DNA of 62,637 nt from the NCBI GenBank assembly GCA_027490975.1, contig JAIXXA010000035.1, forward strand, positions 73,164 to 135,800. Reading direction: 5' to 3'. Numbering within the stretch: position 1 is the first letter of the stretch; each line of letters begins with the position of its first letter. This DNA is from Rhodospirillaceae bacterium (GTDB lineage Bacteria > Pseudomonadota > Alphaproteobacteria > CACIAM-22H2). This document shows positions 1-7,394 of the stretch, piece by piece. The translations under genes were made by a program, and so were the position numbers. The notes under the pieces are model-generated. The model was not told the origin of the DNA. It made no database searches and saw only the letters and a program-made list of their open reading frames with translations.

Positions 1-1
1 C

Positions 2-493
2 ACACGCGCGACCGATTTCATCACGCCCAAAAACGCCGCCGCCAAACTGTTCCGCGACGCCGTGCTCGAATTGGCCCCGCACCACGCCTTTGCGCGTGGC
101 CTCGTCAATTCCGGGCGCTTGAGCCAAGCCACGCACTATGCGGACTCCACCCTGTCGACGCCGGACACGGATGTATTTGCGGGCGGCCCCGCGCCGGGCG
201 CGCCTGCCCTCGATGCGCCCTTGGCAAATGGCTGGCTGCTCGACCGGCTCAAAAGCGGCTTCACGCTGCTCGCGTTCGGCGCGGCTCCGCACGCCTTGCC
301 CGATCTGCCGATCGCGGTTGCGACAATCGCCGAGGCCGACGATCCGGACGGGTTCGCGCATCGGCGCTACGATGCCGCACCCGGCACGGTCTATCTGGTG
401 CGGCCCGACCAATATGTGTGCTGCCGGCTGCGGCGGTTCGATGCGGATGCGATCCGGGCGGCTTTTTCGCGCGCCTGCGGCAAGGAGATGTGA
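2..493 (+). CDS. FAD-dependent aromatic monooxygenase, C-terminal part (5' end outside window)
   Basis: The reading frame is open from base 2 and ends at TGA 491-493, so this is the C-terminal ~163 residues of a longer protein. The residues ITPKNAAAKLFRD, the stretch LVNSGRLS and the closing block VYLVRPDQYVCCRLRRFD resemble the C-terminal thioredoxin-like domain of PHBH-type flavoprotein monooxygenases such as 3-(3-hydroxyphenyl)propionate hydroxylase. Such enzymes hydroxylate phenolic rings with NAD(P)H and O2. The FAD-binding Rossmann part lies upstream of the window, so the substrate is not predictable. The stop overlaps the start of the DUF2783 gene (TGATG), which indicates translational coupling. 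Confidence 0.7.
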   Translation, partial: TRATDFITPKNAAAKLFRDAVLELAPHHAFARGLVNSGRLSQATHYADSTLSTPDTDVFAGGPAPGAPALDAPLANGWLLDRLKSGFTLLAFGAAPHALPDLPIAVATIAEADDPDGFAHRRYDAAPGTVYLVRPDQYVCCRLRRFDADAIRAAFSRACGKEM

Positions 494-690
494 TGATGGC
501 CAAGCTTCGCAGCGAACCCGGTTTCGCCGACGCCGATGCGTTCTACGCCAAGTTGGTCGAGGCGCATCGCGATCTCGACGATGCCGCTTCGGCCAAACTC
601 AACGCCAAGCTCGTGCTGCTGCTGGCGAACCATATCGGCGATCCCGAAACGATCGACGAAGCGCTCGCCGCAGCAGCCCGACCTGTTTAG
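493..690 (+). CDS. DUF2783 family small protein
   Basis: This is a 65-residue soluble acidic protein of unknown function (MMAKLRSEPGF start, then a helical stretch with ANHIGDPETIDEAL). I match it to DUF2783, a family of about 60-70 residues usually found directly behind ring-hydroxylating FAD monooxygenases, as here. The ATG at 493 overlaps the stop of the monooxygenase and a second ATG follows immediately at 496, so the exact start is ambiguous by one codon. A role as partner or stabiliser of the monooxygenase is inference from linkage only. Its 3' end overlaps by four bases the end of the convergent gene on the other strand. Confidence 0.6.
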   Translation: MMAKLRSEPGFADADAFYAKLVEAHRDLDDAASAKLNAKLVLLLANHIGDPETIDEALAAAARPV

Positions 691-1256
691 CGGCTATAGG
701 GCCGCGCTGCGATCTCGACGAACGGCTGCGGCAGGCCTTTGACGCCGGCCTGGATCAGCGCGCGCGGCCAGTCGAACTGGTCCCAATGTTCGTAGAGCTG
801 GCCGTCGCGCACGGTCCACACATCGATCACGTCGAATTCGAGCTTCTGGCCGGTGGGTGCAATGCCGAGGAAGCCAGGGCCCGTCAGCGTGCCGGTCCAG
901 GTCCAACGCGTGACGACGCGCGTTTCGGTCGCGAACACGTCGTGCAGGATGAAGCGCGCATCGGGCATCGCCTGGAAAATCACCGGGATGAAATCGATGA
1001 GGCCCTGGCGGCCCTGCGGCACCAGCGGATTGTGCTGGATATAGTCGGTCGCAACGATGCGGTTCAGAATCCGCACGCGCTCTTCCTGCGACTTCGTGTT
1101 GAGCAGCACCTCGCTGAAGGTGCGGCCCAGCCACGTATTATAGGCAACCGTACCGGGGCGCGCGGTCGGCTCGGTGAAGGTTTGGGCGGGGGCCGTTGCG
1201 GTGGCGGCCGCAAAGAAGCTTGCGGCGAGCAGGAGGGCAGCAAAACGACGCTTCAT
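687..1256 (-). CDS. Exported SnoaL-like (NTF2-fold) protein
   Basis: The protein has 189 residues and starts at ATG 1256 behind an AAGGAG ribosome site. The N terminus (MKRRFAALLLAASFFAAATA...APAQ) is a clear Sec signal peptide with an AXA cleavage site near residue 25, so it acts in the periplasm. The mature part fits the SnoaL/ester-cyclase NTF2 fold: an N-terminal helix, TDYIQHNPLVPQGRQG, then a beta sheet with WTWTGT and DVIDVWTVRDGQLYEHWDQFD. These proteins often turn over small polar metabolites, but many have no known reaction. The gene ends convergently against the DUF2783 gene. Confidence 0.65.
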   Translation of the reverse strand: MKRRFAALLLAASFFAAATATAPAQTFTEPTARPGTVAYNTWLGRTFSEVLLNTKSQEERVRILNRIVATDYIQHNPLVPQGRQGLIDFIPVIFQAMPDARFILHDVFATETRVVTRWTWTGTLTGPGFLGIAPTGQKLEFDVIDVWTVRDGQLYEHWDQFDWPRALIQAGVKGLPQPFVEIAARPYSR

Positions 1257-1284
1257 GTTTTTCTCCTTGGGTTGCAGGCTCGTT

Positions 1285-1992
1285 TCAGACAAGACGATGG
1301 CCGCCGTCGACATGGACGACCTCGCCGGTGATCGCGCGGTTGGCCATCAAAAACAGCACGGCGTCGGCGACCTCGTCGGCCTGCGCCAAGCGCCCGACGG
1401 GCAGCTTCGCCGCCACATCGGTGAAATAGGTCTGCTTGTCGGCACCGAAGATCGCGTCCCACATCGGCGTATCGGTCCAGCCCGGGGCGACCGCGTTCAC
1501 GCGCACCGGGGCGAGTTCGAGCGCAAGGGCGCGCGCCATCTGCTCGGCGGCGGCCGTCGCCATCGCGGTGGCCCAGGCCCCCGCCACGGGGCGGTCGGTC
1601 GAGAGGCCGCCGGTCAGCACGACCGAACCGCCCGCCGGGATTTTGCTGCCCAGCGCCCGGATCGCGACGGCCGCCCCCCAGATGCGCGCCTCGAACGCGG
1701 CGCGAAATGTCGCCATATCGCCGCCCATCAGCGTGCCGCCGACAAACGCCCCGGCCGCGTTGTAGAGATGGTCGACTTTGCCCAGCGACGCGCAGAAGGC
1801 TTCGAGCGCGCTCGCGTCGGCCGCATCGACCGCGTGGGTTTGGATTGCGGGCAGTTCGGCTTTGAGGGTGGCAAGCCCGGCCGCACCGCGCGCCGCGACG
1901 ATGACGCGTGCACCGCGCGCGGCGGCCTTGCGCGCCACCGCCAAGCCGATGCCCTTTGTGCCGCCCAGAACCACGATTGTTTCGCCGTGCAT
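1285..1992 (-). CDS. SDR-family protein without the Tyr-Lys catalytic pair
   Basis: This is a 235-residue Rossmann-fold short-chain dehydrogenase. The nucleotide motif GGTKGIG is at residues 10-16, NAAG follows near residue 79 and APGWTDTPMW near residue 170. Where active SDRs have YxxxK, this protein reads TAMAT before AAAEQMARAL, so both Tyr and Lys are Thr, and the catalytic Ser region reads LTGG. It therefore probably does not work by the normal SDR mechanism. The family context still suggests NAD(P) binding, and a binding or altered catalytic role is inference. It is divergent from the TetR gene, and its promoter region carries a palindrome that recurs before the ohr gene, so control by that TetR is likely. 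Confidence 0.75.
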   Translation of the reverse strand: MHGETIVVLGGTKGIGLAVARKAAARGARVIVAARGAAGLATLKAELPAIQTHAVDAADASALEAFCASLGKVDHLYNAAGAFVGGTLMGGDMATFRAAFEARIWGAAVAIRALGSKIPAGGSVVLTGGLSTDRPVAGAWATAMATAAAEQMARALALELAPVRVNAVAPGWTDTPMWDAIFGADKQTYFTDVAAKLPVGRLAQADEVADAVLFLMANRAITGEVVHVDGGHRLV

Positions 1993-2033
1993 GCCAATCT
2001 CCTCGACTTGTGTGGGAGGGGATTTAGGCTATC

Positions 2034-2049
2034 TTGATCGATCAGTCAA
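2034..2049. promoter_or_regulatory. Candidate TetR operator, copy 1 (in front of SDR gene)
   Basis: TTGATCGATCAGTCAA lies 42 bases upstream of the SDR start codon. Its exact reverse complement recurs at 2726-2741 at the end of the TetR gene and in front of ohr. Both contain the palindrome TGATCGATCA. The position within an A+T-rich divergent promoter region fits an operator. Binding by the adjacent TetR protein is inferred. Confidence 0.55.
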
Positions 2050-2058
2050 TATATAAAT

Positions 2059-2116
2059 GATCGTACGATCCATAAAAAGAGCATTGCGACACTCTTGCGT
2101 CTGGATCGTTCGATCC
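2059..2116. promoter_or_regulatory. Two further palindromes in the SDR-tetR divergent promoter
   Basis: GATCGTACGATC at 2059-2070 is a perfect 12-base palindrome, and GGATCGTTCGATCC at 2103-2116 is a perfect dyad around a two-base centre. The second ends 13 bases before the TetR start codon. Both share the GATCG...CGATC arms with the operator-like site at 2034-2049, so the region probably holds several binding sites for one regulator, including autoregulation. This is inference from symmetry and position. Confidence 0.5.
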
Positions 2117-2129
2117 GCATATTGACGCC

Positions 2130-2729
2130 ATGGCGCGCACACGCGAATTCGACATGGACCAGGTTTTGGACAAGGCGATGGCCGTGTTCTGGAAACACGG
2201 CTATGCCGCCACGTCGATGGCCGACATCTATGCGGCGACCGGCCTCAAACCCGGAAGCCTCTATGCCGCCTTCAGCGACAAAGAGACGCTGTTTCGCCGC
2301 TGCTTCGAGGCCTATGCCGGGCATTTCCGCAGCACCCTGCCGCGCGACCGCGACGGGCTCGAAGCCATTTCGGCGTGGCTCGACACGCAAGTGCGCCTGG
2401 CCTCGGAAGACCCGGAACGCAAGGGTTGCCTGATCGTCAACACGATCGCCGAGCGCGACCAGCATTCGGAGGCGACCAAAGCATTGGCCAATGGCCGGTT
2501 GCAGGAGATCCGCGATTTTTTCGCGCGCCATTTGGCGATCGCCGCAGCACGCAAGAGCTTGGCACCCACGATCGATCCGGCGCGCGAAGCCGATGCGCTG
2601 ACCGGGGCCGTGGTGGCGATCATGGCGCTCGGCCGGGCGGGGGCCGATGCGCAGATGATCGCGCATGTCGCGGCCAGTGCGGCCGCACGCCTTGGGGCAA
2701 CAAATCAAACGATCAAAAATATTAATTGA
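2130..2729 (+). CDS. TetR/AcrR family transcriptional regulator
   Basis: The 199-residue protein has the usual TetR layout. A helix-turn-helix DNA-binding domain fills about residues 8-55 (QVLDKAMAVFWKHGYAATSM...GLKPGSLYAAFSDKETLF), and an all-helical ligand-binding domain follows. The pattern GCLIVNTIAE in the second part is typical of the AcrR/YezE-type subgroup with TetR_C_16-like domains. It lies between a divergent SDR gene and a downstream ohr gene, and both are preceded by the same palindrome, so it most likely represses both and itself. The stop codon lies inside one of these palindromes. The inducer is unknown; an electrophile or peroxide is plausible because of ohr. Confidence 0.85.
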   Translation: MARTREFDMDQVLDKAMAVFWKHGYAATSMADIYAATGLKPGSLYAAFSDKETLFRRCFEAYAGHFRSTLPRDRDGLEAISAWLDTQVRLASEDPERKGCLIVNTIAERDQHSEATKALANGRLQEIRDFFARHLAIAAARKSLAPTIDPAREADALTGAVVAIMALGRAGADAQMIAHVAASAAARLGATNQTIKNIN

Positions 2730-2741
2730 CTGATCGATCAA
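2726..2741. promoter_or_regulatory. Candidate TetR operator, copy 2 (in front of ohr)
   Basis: TTGACTGATCGATCAA overlaps the TGA stop of the TetR gene (2727-2729) and lies 53 bases before the ohr start codon. It is the exact reverse complement of the site at 2034-2049. An identical 16-base sequence is not expected twice by chance at two promoters flanking one regulator gene. Confidence 0.55.
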
Positions 2742-2794
2742 TTAAAGGCATTTTCGGCTTGTTGTTTCCGCCTCTCCAGCCGAAGGATTCTGCC

Positions 2795-3211
2795 ATGTCC
2801 AAAGATCTCTATACGGCCGCCGTGCATGTCGTGGATGGCCGCCAAGGCCGCGCCGCATCCGACGACGGCCTGCTCGATGTTGCGATGGCCATGCCCACGG
2901 CCCTCGGCGGCCCCGGCAAGGCCACCAACCCCGAGCAGCTTTTTGCCGCTGGTTTTGCCGGCTGCTTTGCCAGCTCCATCAAGTTCAGCGCGCAGGGCAT
3001 GAAGCTCGAAATCGGCTTGGTCGAAGTCGACGGCAAAGCCACGCTGCTTCTCAACGACGACGGCAGCTACGGCCTCAAAGTGCATCTTGCCGCCAAAGTG
3101 CCGGGCCTGTCGGGCGAGGCCCGCGACAAGCTCATAGCGGAAGCCAAGCGCGTGTGCGCCTACACAAATGCCACGCGCGGCAACGTGCCGTTCGAGCTGA
3201 CGCTGCTGTAA
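2795..3211 (+). CDS. ohr: Organic hydroperoxide resistance protein, Ohr/OsmC family
   Basis: The 138-residue protein starts at ATG 2795 (MSKDLYTAAVHV). It is a thiol peroxidase that reduces organic and lipid hydroperoxides in the cytoplasm. The two redox cysteines are visible: one in AGFAGCFASSIKFSA (peroxidatic, usually GYAACF) and one in VCAYTNATRGN (resolving, usually CPYSNATR). Length and spacing match Ohr rather than OsmC. In many bacteria ohr is controlled by the MarR regulator OhrR. Here no MarR gene is adjacent, and a TetR-type palindrome sits in the leader, so control by the upstream TetR protein is likely. Confidence 0.85.
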   Translation: MSKDLYTAAVHVVDGRQGRAASDDGLLDVAMAMPTALGGPGKATNPEQLFAAGFAGCFASSIKFSAQGMKLEIGLVEVDGKATLLLNDDGSYGLKVHLAAKVPGLSGEARDKLIAEAKRVCAYTNATRGNVPFELTLL

Positions 3212-3294
3212 TCTTCGCCGTCCACATTGATAAATTATCCTTTATAGGATATATTTTTCATATGTGGAAACTCGGCCCAGCACGTGTCGAAAAC

Positions 3295-3327
3295 CCCGCT
3301 TTGCCGCCTCAAAACCGGCAAAGCGGG
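3295..3327. terminator. Hairpin between convergent ohr and quinone oxidoreductase genes
   Basis: A perfect 12-base-pair stem (CCCGCTTTGCCG at 3295-3306 with CGGCAAAGCGGG at 3316-3327) encloses a nine-base loop. On the minus strand the stem is followed by GGTTTTCG, giving a short U-run for the quinone oxidoreductase transcript. On the plus strand the U-run is poor. It lies 84 bases after ohr and 100 bases after the opposite gene. Confidence 0.6.
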
Positions 3328-3379
3328 CTTCAGGCAACCGGTAACGTGAAATCCGCGCCGCGGCGACATCGGCGCGATT

Positions 3380-3431
3380 TCAACAGGATAAACAGGTTGC
3401 GGTTGCCAGATGTCGCGTTTGGTAACCTATT
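3380..3431 (-). repeat. Short dispersed repeat, copy A
   Basis: Read on the minus strand this 52-base stretch begins AATAGGTTACCAAACGCGAC. The same 20 bases occur at 16911-16930, and the next 32 bases align without gaps with about 19 identities, ending CCTGTTGA here and CCCGTTGA there. The stop codon of the quinone oxidoreductase gene lies inside it. Its nature is unknown. Confidence 0.5.
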
Positions 3432-4428
3432 TCCCGACGGTCAGCACGATCTTGCCGATATGCGTATCGGCCTCCATCAGCGCGTGGGCTGCCGCAGCCT
3501 CGGCCAGCGGAAAGGTTTTGTAGATCAGCGGCCGCACCTGGCCCGACGCCAGCAGCGGCCAGACTTTTTCGCGCAAGGCGGCGGCGATTTCGCCCTTCTG
3601 CGCCACGCTGCGCGGCCGCAGGGTCGAGCCCGTATAGGTCAGGCGCTTGCGCATGATCGGGTCGAGGGCCACCTCGATTTTGGAACCGCGCAAAAACGCG
3701 ATCTGCACAATGCGGCCTTCGATGGCGGCCGCCTCGACATTGCGCATGAAATAGTCGCCGCCGACCATGTCGAGCGTGAGGTCGATGCCGTGGCCGCCGG
3801 TGAAATCTTTGGCCGCCTGGACAAAATCTTCGCGCTTGTAGTCGACGGCGCGGTCCGCACCCAGCTTGGCCACGGCCGCACATTTCTCGGCCGAGCCGAC
3901 GGTCGCAAGCACGTGTGCGCCGAACGCTTTGGCCAGCTGGATGGCCGTGGTGCCAATGCCCGACGCCCCGCCATGCACCATGAAATATTCGCCGGCCTTG
4001 AGGGCGCCGCGTTCGAACACGTTGGTCCAGACGGTGAAATACGTCTCGGGGATCGCGGCCGCTTCGATGTCGCCGAACGCCCCCGGGATCGGCAGGCATT
4101 GCAAGGCCGGGGCGGCGGCATATTGCGCATAGCCCCCGCCCGCCACGAGCGCGCACACGCGCATTCCGACACTCGGCCACGCCACATCGGGAGAAGTCGC
4201 CACAACTGTTCCGGCCACTTCGAGGCCGAGTGTGTCGGGGGCGCCGGGTGGGGGCGGATATTTGCCGGTCCGCTGCAGCACGTCCGGCCGGTTGACGCCG
4301 GCCGCCGCCACTTCGATCAGCACCTCGCCGTCTTTGAGGGTCGGCAGTTTCGTGGTGGCAAGGCGCAGCACGTCGGGCCCGCCGGGGCCGGACATCTCGA
4401 CGGCAGCCATGGTTTGAGGGAGAGTCAT
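3427..4428 (-). CDS. NAD(P)H quinone oxidoreductase, PIG3-like (zinc-free MDR family)
   Basis: The 333-residue medium-chain reductase starts at ATG 4428 behind GAGG. The N-terminal GroES-like domain includes VAAAGVNRPDVLQRTGKYPPPPG, the hallmark of the PIG3/TP53I3 quinone oxidoreductase subgroup. The Rossmann domain has the nucleotide motif VHGGASGIGTTAIQLAKAFG. No catalytic-zinc cysteine/histidine set is present. It probably reduces quinones or enones with NADPH in the cytoplasm. The gene is divergent from the DUF1192 gene. Its stop codon lies in a short repeat element that recurs near 16.9 kb. Confidence 0.85.
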   Translation of the reverse strand: MTLPQTMAAVEMSGPGGPDVLRLATTKLPTLKDGEVLIEVAAAGVNRPDVLQRTGKYPPPPGAPDTLGLEVAGTVVATSPDVAWPSVGMRVCALVAGGGYAQYAAAPALQCLPIPGAFGDIEAAAIPETYFTVWTNVFERGALKAGEYFMVHGGASGIGTTAIQLAKAFGAHVLATVGSAEKCAAVAKLGADRAVDYKREDFVQAAKDFTGGHGIDLTLDMVGGDYFMRNVEAAAIEGRIVQIAFLRGSKIEVALDPIMRKRLTYTGSTLRPRSVAQKGEIAAALREKVWPLLASGQVRPLIYKTFPLAEAAAAHALMEADTHIGKIVLTVGK

Positions 4429-4457
4429 TGCAGCCTCGCTTGTAGCGGAGAGAAACC

Positions 4458-4640
4458 GTGGAATTTGAAGATCTGGAACCCAAAAACAAACTCGCAAAGC
4501 CCAAGGATCTGTCTTCCTGGGGCATTGCCGAGCTTGAAGCCTATATCGCGCGGCTCCAAGGCGAAATTGCGCGCGCGCAAGCCGCCATCGACGCCAAAGG
4601 CAAACATCGCTCTGCCGCCGACGCGTTTTTCAAGAAATAG
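4458..4640 (+). CDS. DUF1192 family small protein
   Basis: This is a 60-residue protein with a GTG start at 4458, placed after GGAG. The sequence has an acidic start (EFEDLEPK), the conserved LSSWGIAELEAYIARL and a following amphipathic helix (QGEIARAQAAIDAK). This matches DUF1192, a small helical family spread through Alphaproteobacteria without known function. The helix-rich composition suggests a coiled-coil adaptor. It is divergent from the quinone oxidoreductase gene and convergent with the small membrane protein gene downstream. Confidence 0.75.
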   Translation: MEFEDLEPKNKLAKPKDLSSWGIAELEAYIARLQGEIARAQAAIDAKGKHRSAADAFFKK

Positions 4641-4647
4641 CAGGGCT

Positions 4648-4869
4648 TCAAGAAGTCGGCGGCGCGCGGCGCCGTTTGCGCGTGGCGAACATCAGCCAGC
4701 CCACCGGCCCCAGCAGCAGCACGAGCACGAGCCAGCCGAAGCGATGGCCGATCGGGCAGCCCGAGCCCGGCGGCGGGCGCCAGCCCCCGATTCCGGGGGC
4801 GAACAGCACATGCAGCAGCGGCAGGCCCCAGCCGCACAGCACCACGATCAAGGCTTGGGTTTGGGTCAT
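4648..4869 (-). CDS. Small two-helix membrane protein (PLDc_N-like)
   Basis: The 73-residue protein has two hydrophobic segments, about residues 5-24 and 45-62 (FGWLVLVLLLGPVGWLMFA), and then a basic tail TRKRRR. The second segment resembles the PLDc_N phospholipase D-nuclease N-terminal membrane motif (LxLLxGPxGWLxY). It should sit in the inner membrane with the basic tail inside. The function is unknown. It ends seven bases from the convergent DUF1192 gene. Confidence 0.5.
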   Translation of the reverse strand: MTQTQALIVVLCGWGLPLLHVLFAPGIGGWRPPPGSGCPIGHRFGWLVLVLLLGPVGWLMFATRKRRRAPPTS

Positions 4870-4966
4870 GGGCTAAATCGGCGTTTGGTTCGGTCTGGCC
4901 TGGGCCTCGCCCAGGCGCTAGAACTGTTTGGCACAAACCCGCAGGAACGGGAAAGGATATCGGCAC

Positions 4967-5746
4967 ATGCTTAAGGGCAAATCGGCGATCGTGACAGGCT
5001 CGACCAGCGGCATTGGCCTTGGCATCGCGCGGGCCCTCGCGGCCCAAGGGGCCAACGTCATGCTGAACGGTTTCGGCGATGCGAGTGCCATCGCTTCGCT
5101 GCAAGCCGAACTCGGCAAAGGCGGGGCCAAAATCGCCTATTCGGGCGCCGACATGACCAAGCCCGAACAGGTCGCGGGGCTTGTCGCCGAAACGGCGCGC
5201 GAATTGGGCTCGGTCGATATCCTCGTCAACAATGCCGGCATGCAGCACGTGGCGCCGGTCGATGCCTTCCCGCTCGAGATGTGGGACAAGGTCATCCAGC
5301 TCAATCTCACCTCGTGCTTCCAGGCGATCCGTGCGGCCCTGCCGGAAATGAAAAAGCGCAGTTGGGGCCGCATCGTCAACATCGCCTCGGCGCACGGGCT
5401 CGTCGCCTCGGCCGAGAAAGCGGCCTATGTCGCGGCCAAACACGGGCTCATCGGCCTCACGAAGGTGGTGGCGCTCGAAACGGCGAAGAGCGGCATCACC
5501 GCCAACGCGATCTGCCCGGGCTGGGTGCTGACCCCGCTTGTGCAAAAGCAGATCGACGCCCTCGCCGCGCGCAAGGGCATTTCGGGCGAGGCGGCAAAGA
5601 TCGAACTGCTCGCCGAAAAACAGCCGTCGCAGGAATTCGCCACGCCCGAGCAGATCGGCGGCCTCGCCGCGTTTTTGTGCTCGCCCGCGGCCGACCAGAT
5701 TCGCGGGGCAAGCTTGTCGGTGGATGGCGGTTGGACCGCGCAATGA
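4967..5746 (+). CDS. bdhA: D-3-hydroxybutyrate dehydrogenase
   Basis: The 259-residue SDR enzyme starts at ATG 4967 behind GGAAAGGA. It has the glycine motif GSTSGIGLGIA near residue 11, the NNAG motif, the catalytic set IASAHGL...Y-VAAK, and ICPGWVLTPLVQKQIDALAA. This last block with AEKQPSQEFATPEQIG is characteristic of 3-hydroxybutyrate dehydrogenases. The enzyme oxidises D-3-hydroxybutyrate to acetoacetate with NAD+ and so mobilises stored polyhydroxybutyrate. The matching synthesis genes (phaA, phaB, phaC) lie at 26-30 kb in this window. Confidence 0.9.
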   Translation: MLKGKSAIVTGSTSGIGLGIARALAAQGANVMLNGFGDASAIASLQAELGKGGAKIAYSGADMTKPEQVAGLVAETARELGSVDILVNNAGMQHVAPVDAFPLEMWDKVIQLNLTSCFQAIRAALPEMKKRSWGRIVNIASAHGLVASAEKAAYVAAKHGLIGLTKVVALETAKSGITANAICPGWVLTPLVQKQIDALAARKGISGEAAKIELLAEKQPSQEFATPEQIGGLAAFLCSPAADQIRGASLSVDGGWTAQ

Positions 5747-5754
5747 CGACGGCG

Positions 5755-6168
5755 CTATTCCGTATCGGGCCGCACGCCCATGCGGCGCCACAATTCGTCG
5801 TTGAGGTCGCCCTGGCGCACCGGGCCGATCGCGGCGGGCCTCGGGGCCGGCGTGGGCGGGCTTACATCGTCGACGCTCAAGGGCGGCGGAGCCGGCTCGC
5901 CTCGGAAGCCGATATAAAGCCCCACCCCGCCCACGAGCAGCACCGAAATCACGCCCGCGGCGATCAGCGCCAGCTTCAGATAGCGCGCCCGATTGCTGTG
6001 CGGCGGGGCCTGCGGGGCTTCGTCTTCCGGATCGACCGGCCGTTTGCCCATCGGGGGCTTACCGGACATGCCTTGTCCGGGGGGGCCTTTTCCCGGGGGG
6101 CCTTTTCCGGAGGGGCCTTTCGAAGGCGGAGCTTTGGGCGGCAAATTCGTGCGGGCGGGTGCGGCCAT
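5755..6168 (-). CDS. Proline/glycine-rich single-pass membrane protein
   Basis: This 137-residue protein was not recognised as any family. The N-terminal ~45 residues are repetitive (PPSKGPSGKGPPGKGPPG), basic and disordered. One transmembrane helix lies at about residues 65-87 (LKLALIAAGVISVLLVGGVGLYIGF). A proline-rich linker and a polar C terminus (LNDELWRRMGV) follow. The topology suggests a cytoplasmic low-complexity tail with a periplasmic C-terminal motif. The low-complexity part is built from near-identical GC-rich triplet repeats and may vary in length between strains. It is divergent from mscS. Confidence 0.55.
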   Translation of the reverse strand: MAAPARTNLPPKAPPSKGPSGKGPPGKGPPGQGMSGKPPMGKRPVDPEDEAPQAPPHSNRARYLKLALIAAGVISVLLVGGVGLYIGFRGEPAPPPLSVDDVSPPTPAPRPAAIGPVRQGDLNDELWRRMGVRPDTE

Positions 6169-6212
6169 ACCTTTATCTTAAGCCAATTTCGCCAAAACAG
6201 GGAGAGATCGCG

Positions 6213-6983
6213 ATGGATCTGATCGTGCAGGGGCAGAATTTCCTGCTGACCTACGGCCCGCCTTTTGTGGCCGGCATCGCGATTCTGGTCGTCGGAAGCT
6301 GGATTGCCGGCGTGGTGCAGCGCGGCGTGGCCGCCACGCTCGAGCGTGTGGGCAAGGTCGAACTCACCCTGGCGCGCTTCCTCGCCAGCCTGTCGCGCTA
6401 TCTTATCCTCGTCGTCGTGGTGCTGGCGGCACTGTCGCAATTCGGCATCCAGACCGCGAGCCTGATCGCCGTTTTCGGCGCTGCCGGTTTGGCCGTCGGC
6501 CTCGCCTTGCAGGGCACTTTGTCCAACGTCGCGGCGGGCGTCATGCTGCTCGCCTTCCGCCCCTACCGCGTCGGCGACCGCATCGATGCGGGCGGTGTGC
6601 AGGGCGTCGTCGAGGCGATCGACCTGTTCGTGACCGACATCCGCACCGACGACAATATCCAGGTGCTGATCCCGAACGGCAAAATCTGGGGCGACAAGGT
6701 GGTGAACCATTCGAAGTACCAGTCGAAACGCCTGGATTTCGAAGTGACGGTGCCCGACGAGGCCGACGTCGAAAGCGCGTGCGCGCGGCTCGTGAAGCTC
6801 GCGGCGGGCGATCCGCGCTGCCTTGCCAATCCCGCGCCCGAAGCGATCATCGTCAAATACGCCAAAGACAGCGTCACGGTTCTGCTGCGCAGCTGGTGCA
6901 AACCGGCCGACGAGGGCGCCATGCGCTCGTCGATGAATCTCGCCTTGCGCAATCTTGCCAAATCGAATTTCGCGGGCGGCTGA
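6213..6983 (+). CDS. mscS: Small-conductance mechanosensitive channel
   Basis: The 256-residue protein has the short MscS layout: three transmembrane helices at about 10-35, 50-75 and 80-110. The third, pore-lining one is the Gly/Ala-rich stretch AVFGAAGLAVGLALQGTLSN. The cytoplasmic beta domain follows with FRPYRVGDRI and VLIPNGKIWGDKVVNHS. It opens on membrane tension and releases solutes on osmotic downshock. The start at ATG 6213 leaves 44 bases to the divergent gene. HspQ follows after one base, so the two are probably cotranscribed. Confidence 0.9.
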   Translation: MDLIVQGQNFLLTYGPPFVAGIAILVVGSWIAGVVQRGVAATLERVGKVELTLARFLASLSRYLILVVVVLAALSQFGIQTASLIAVFGAAGLAVGLALQGTLSNVAAGVMLLAFRPYRVGDRIDAGGVQGVVEAIDLFVTDIRTDDNIQVLIPNGKIWGDKVVNHSKYQSKRLDFEVTVPDEADVESACARLVKLAAGDPRCLANPAPEAIIVKYAKDSVTVLLRSWCKPADEGAMRSSMNLALRNLAKSNFAGG

Positions 6984-6984
6984 C

Positions 6985-7329
6985 ATGGCGATGCGCGAAG
7001 CAAAATTCCGGATCGGCGAAATCGTGCGCCACCGCGTCTACGATTTCCGCGGCGTGGTGTTCGACGTCGATCCGGTGTTCGCCAACACCCAGGAATGGTA
7101 CGACGCGATCCCGGCCGATCTGCGCCCGCGCAAGGACCAGCCCTTCTACCATCTCTACGCGATCAACGACCAGCAGGGCGCCTACCAGGCCTATGTCAGC
7201 GAGCAGAATCTGCTGCCCGACGCCGAGCGCGGACCGGTCGAGCATCCGGACGTCAAGCGCGCCTTCGAAGGCCCGAAAAACGGGCTCTACCGGCCGCGCG
7301 CCTCGTCCTTCGGCGCAACGATGAACTGA
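6985..7329 (+). CDS. hspQ: Heat shock protein HspQ (hemimethylated-DNA-binding YccV family)
   Basis: The 114-residue protein starts at ATG 6985 (MAMREAKFRIGEIVRHR). Family blocks are FRIGEIVRHRVYDFRGVVFDVDP, QPFYHLYAIND, AYVSEQNLLPD and NGLYRPR. HspQ is a heat-induced factor that modulates the Lon protease in enterobacteria and was first described as binding hemimethylated DNA. The length and sequence are typical of alphaproteobacterial versions. It directly follows mscS. Confidence 0.85.
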   Translation: MAMREAKFRIGEIVRHRVYDFRGVVFDVDPVFANTQEWYDAIPADLRPRKDQPFYHLYAINDQQGAYQAYVSEQNLLPDAERGPVEHPDVKRAFEGPKNGLYRPRASSFGATMN

Positions 7330-7394
7330 GAAGGCGGCGAAATCCGATGGCCCTTCCGCATGCGTCGCGCTGCAATCTAAAGAAGCAATCTGCT

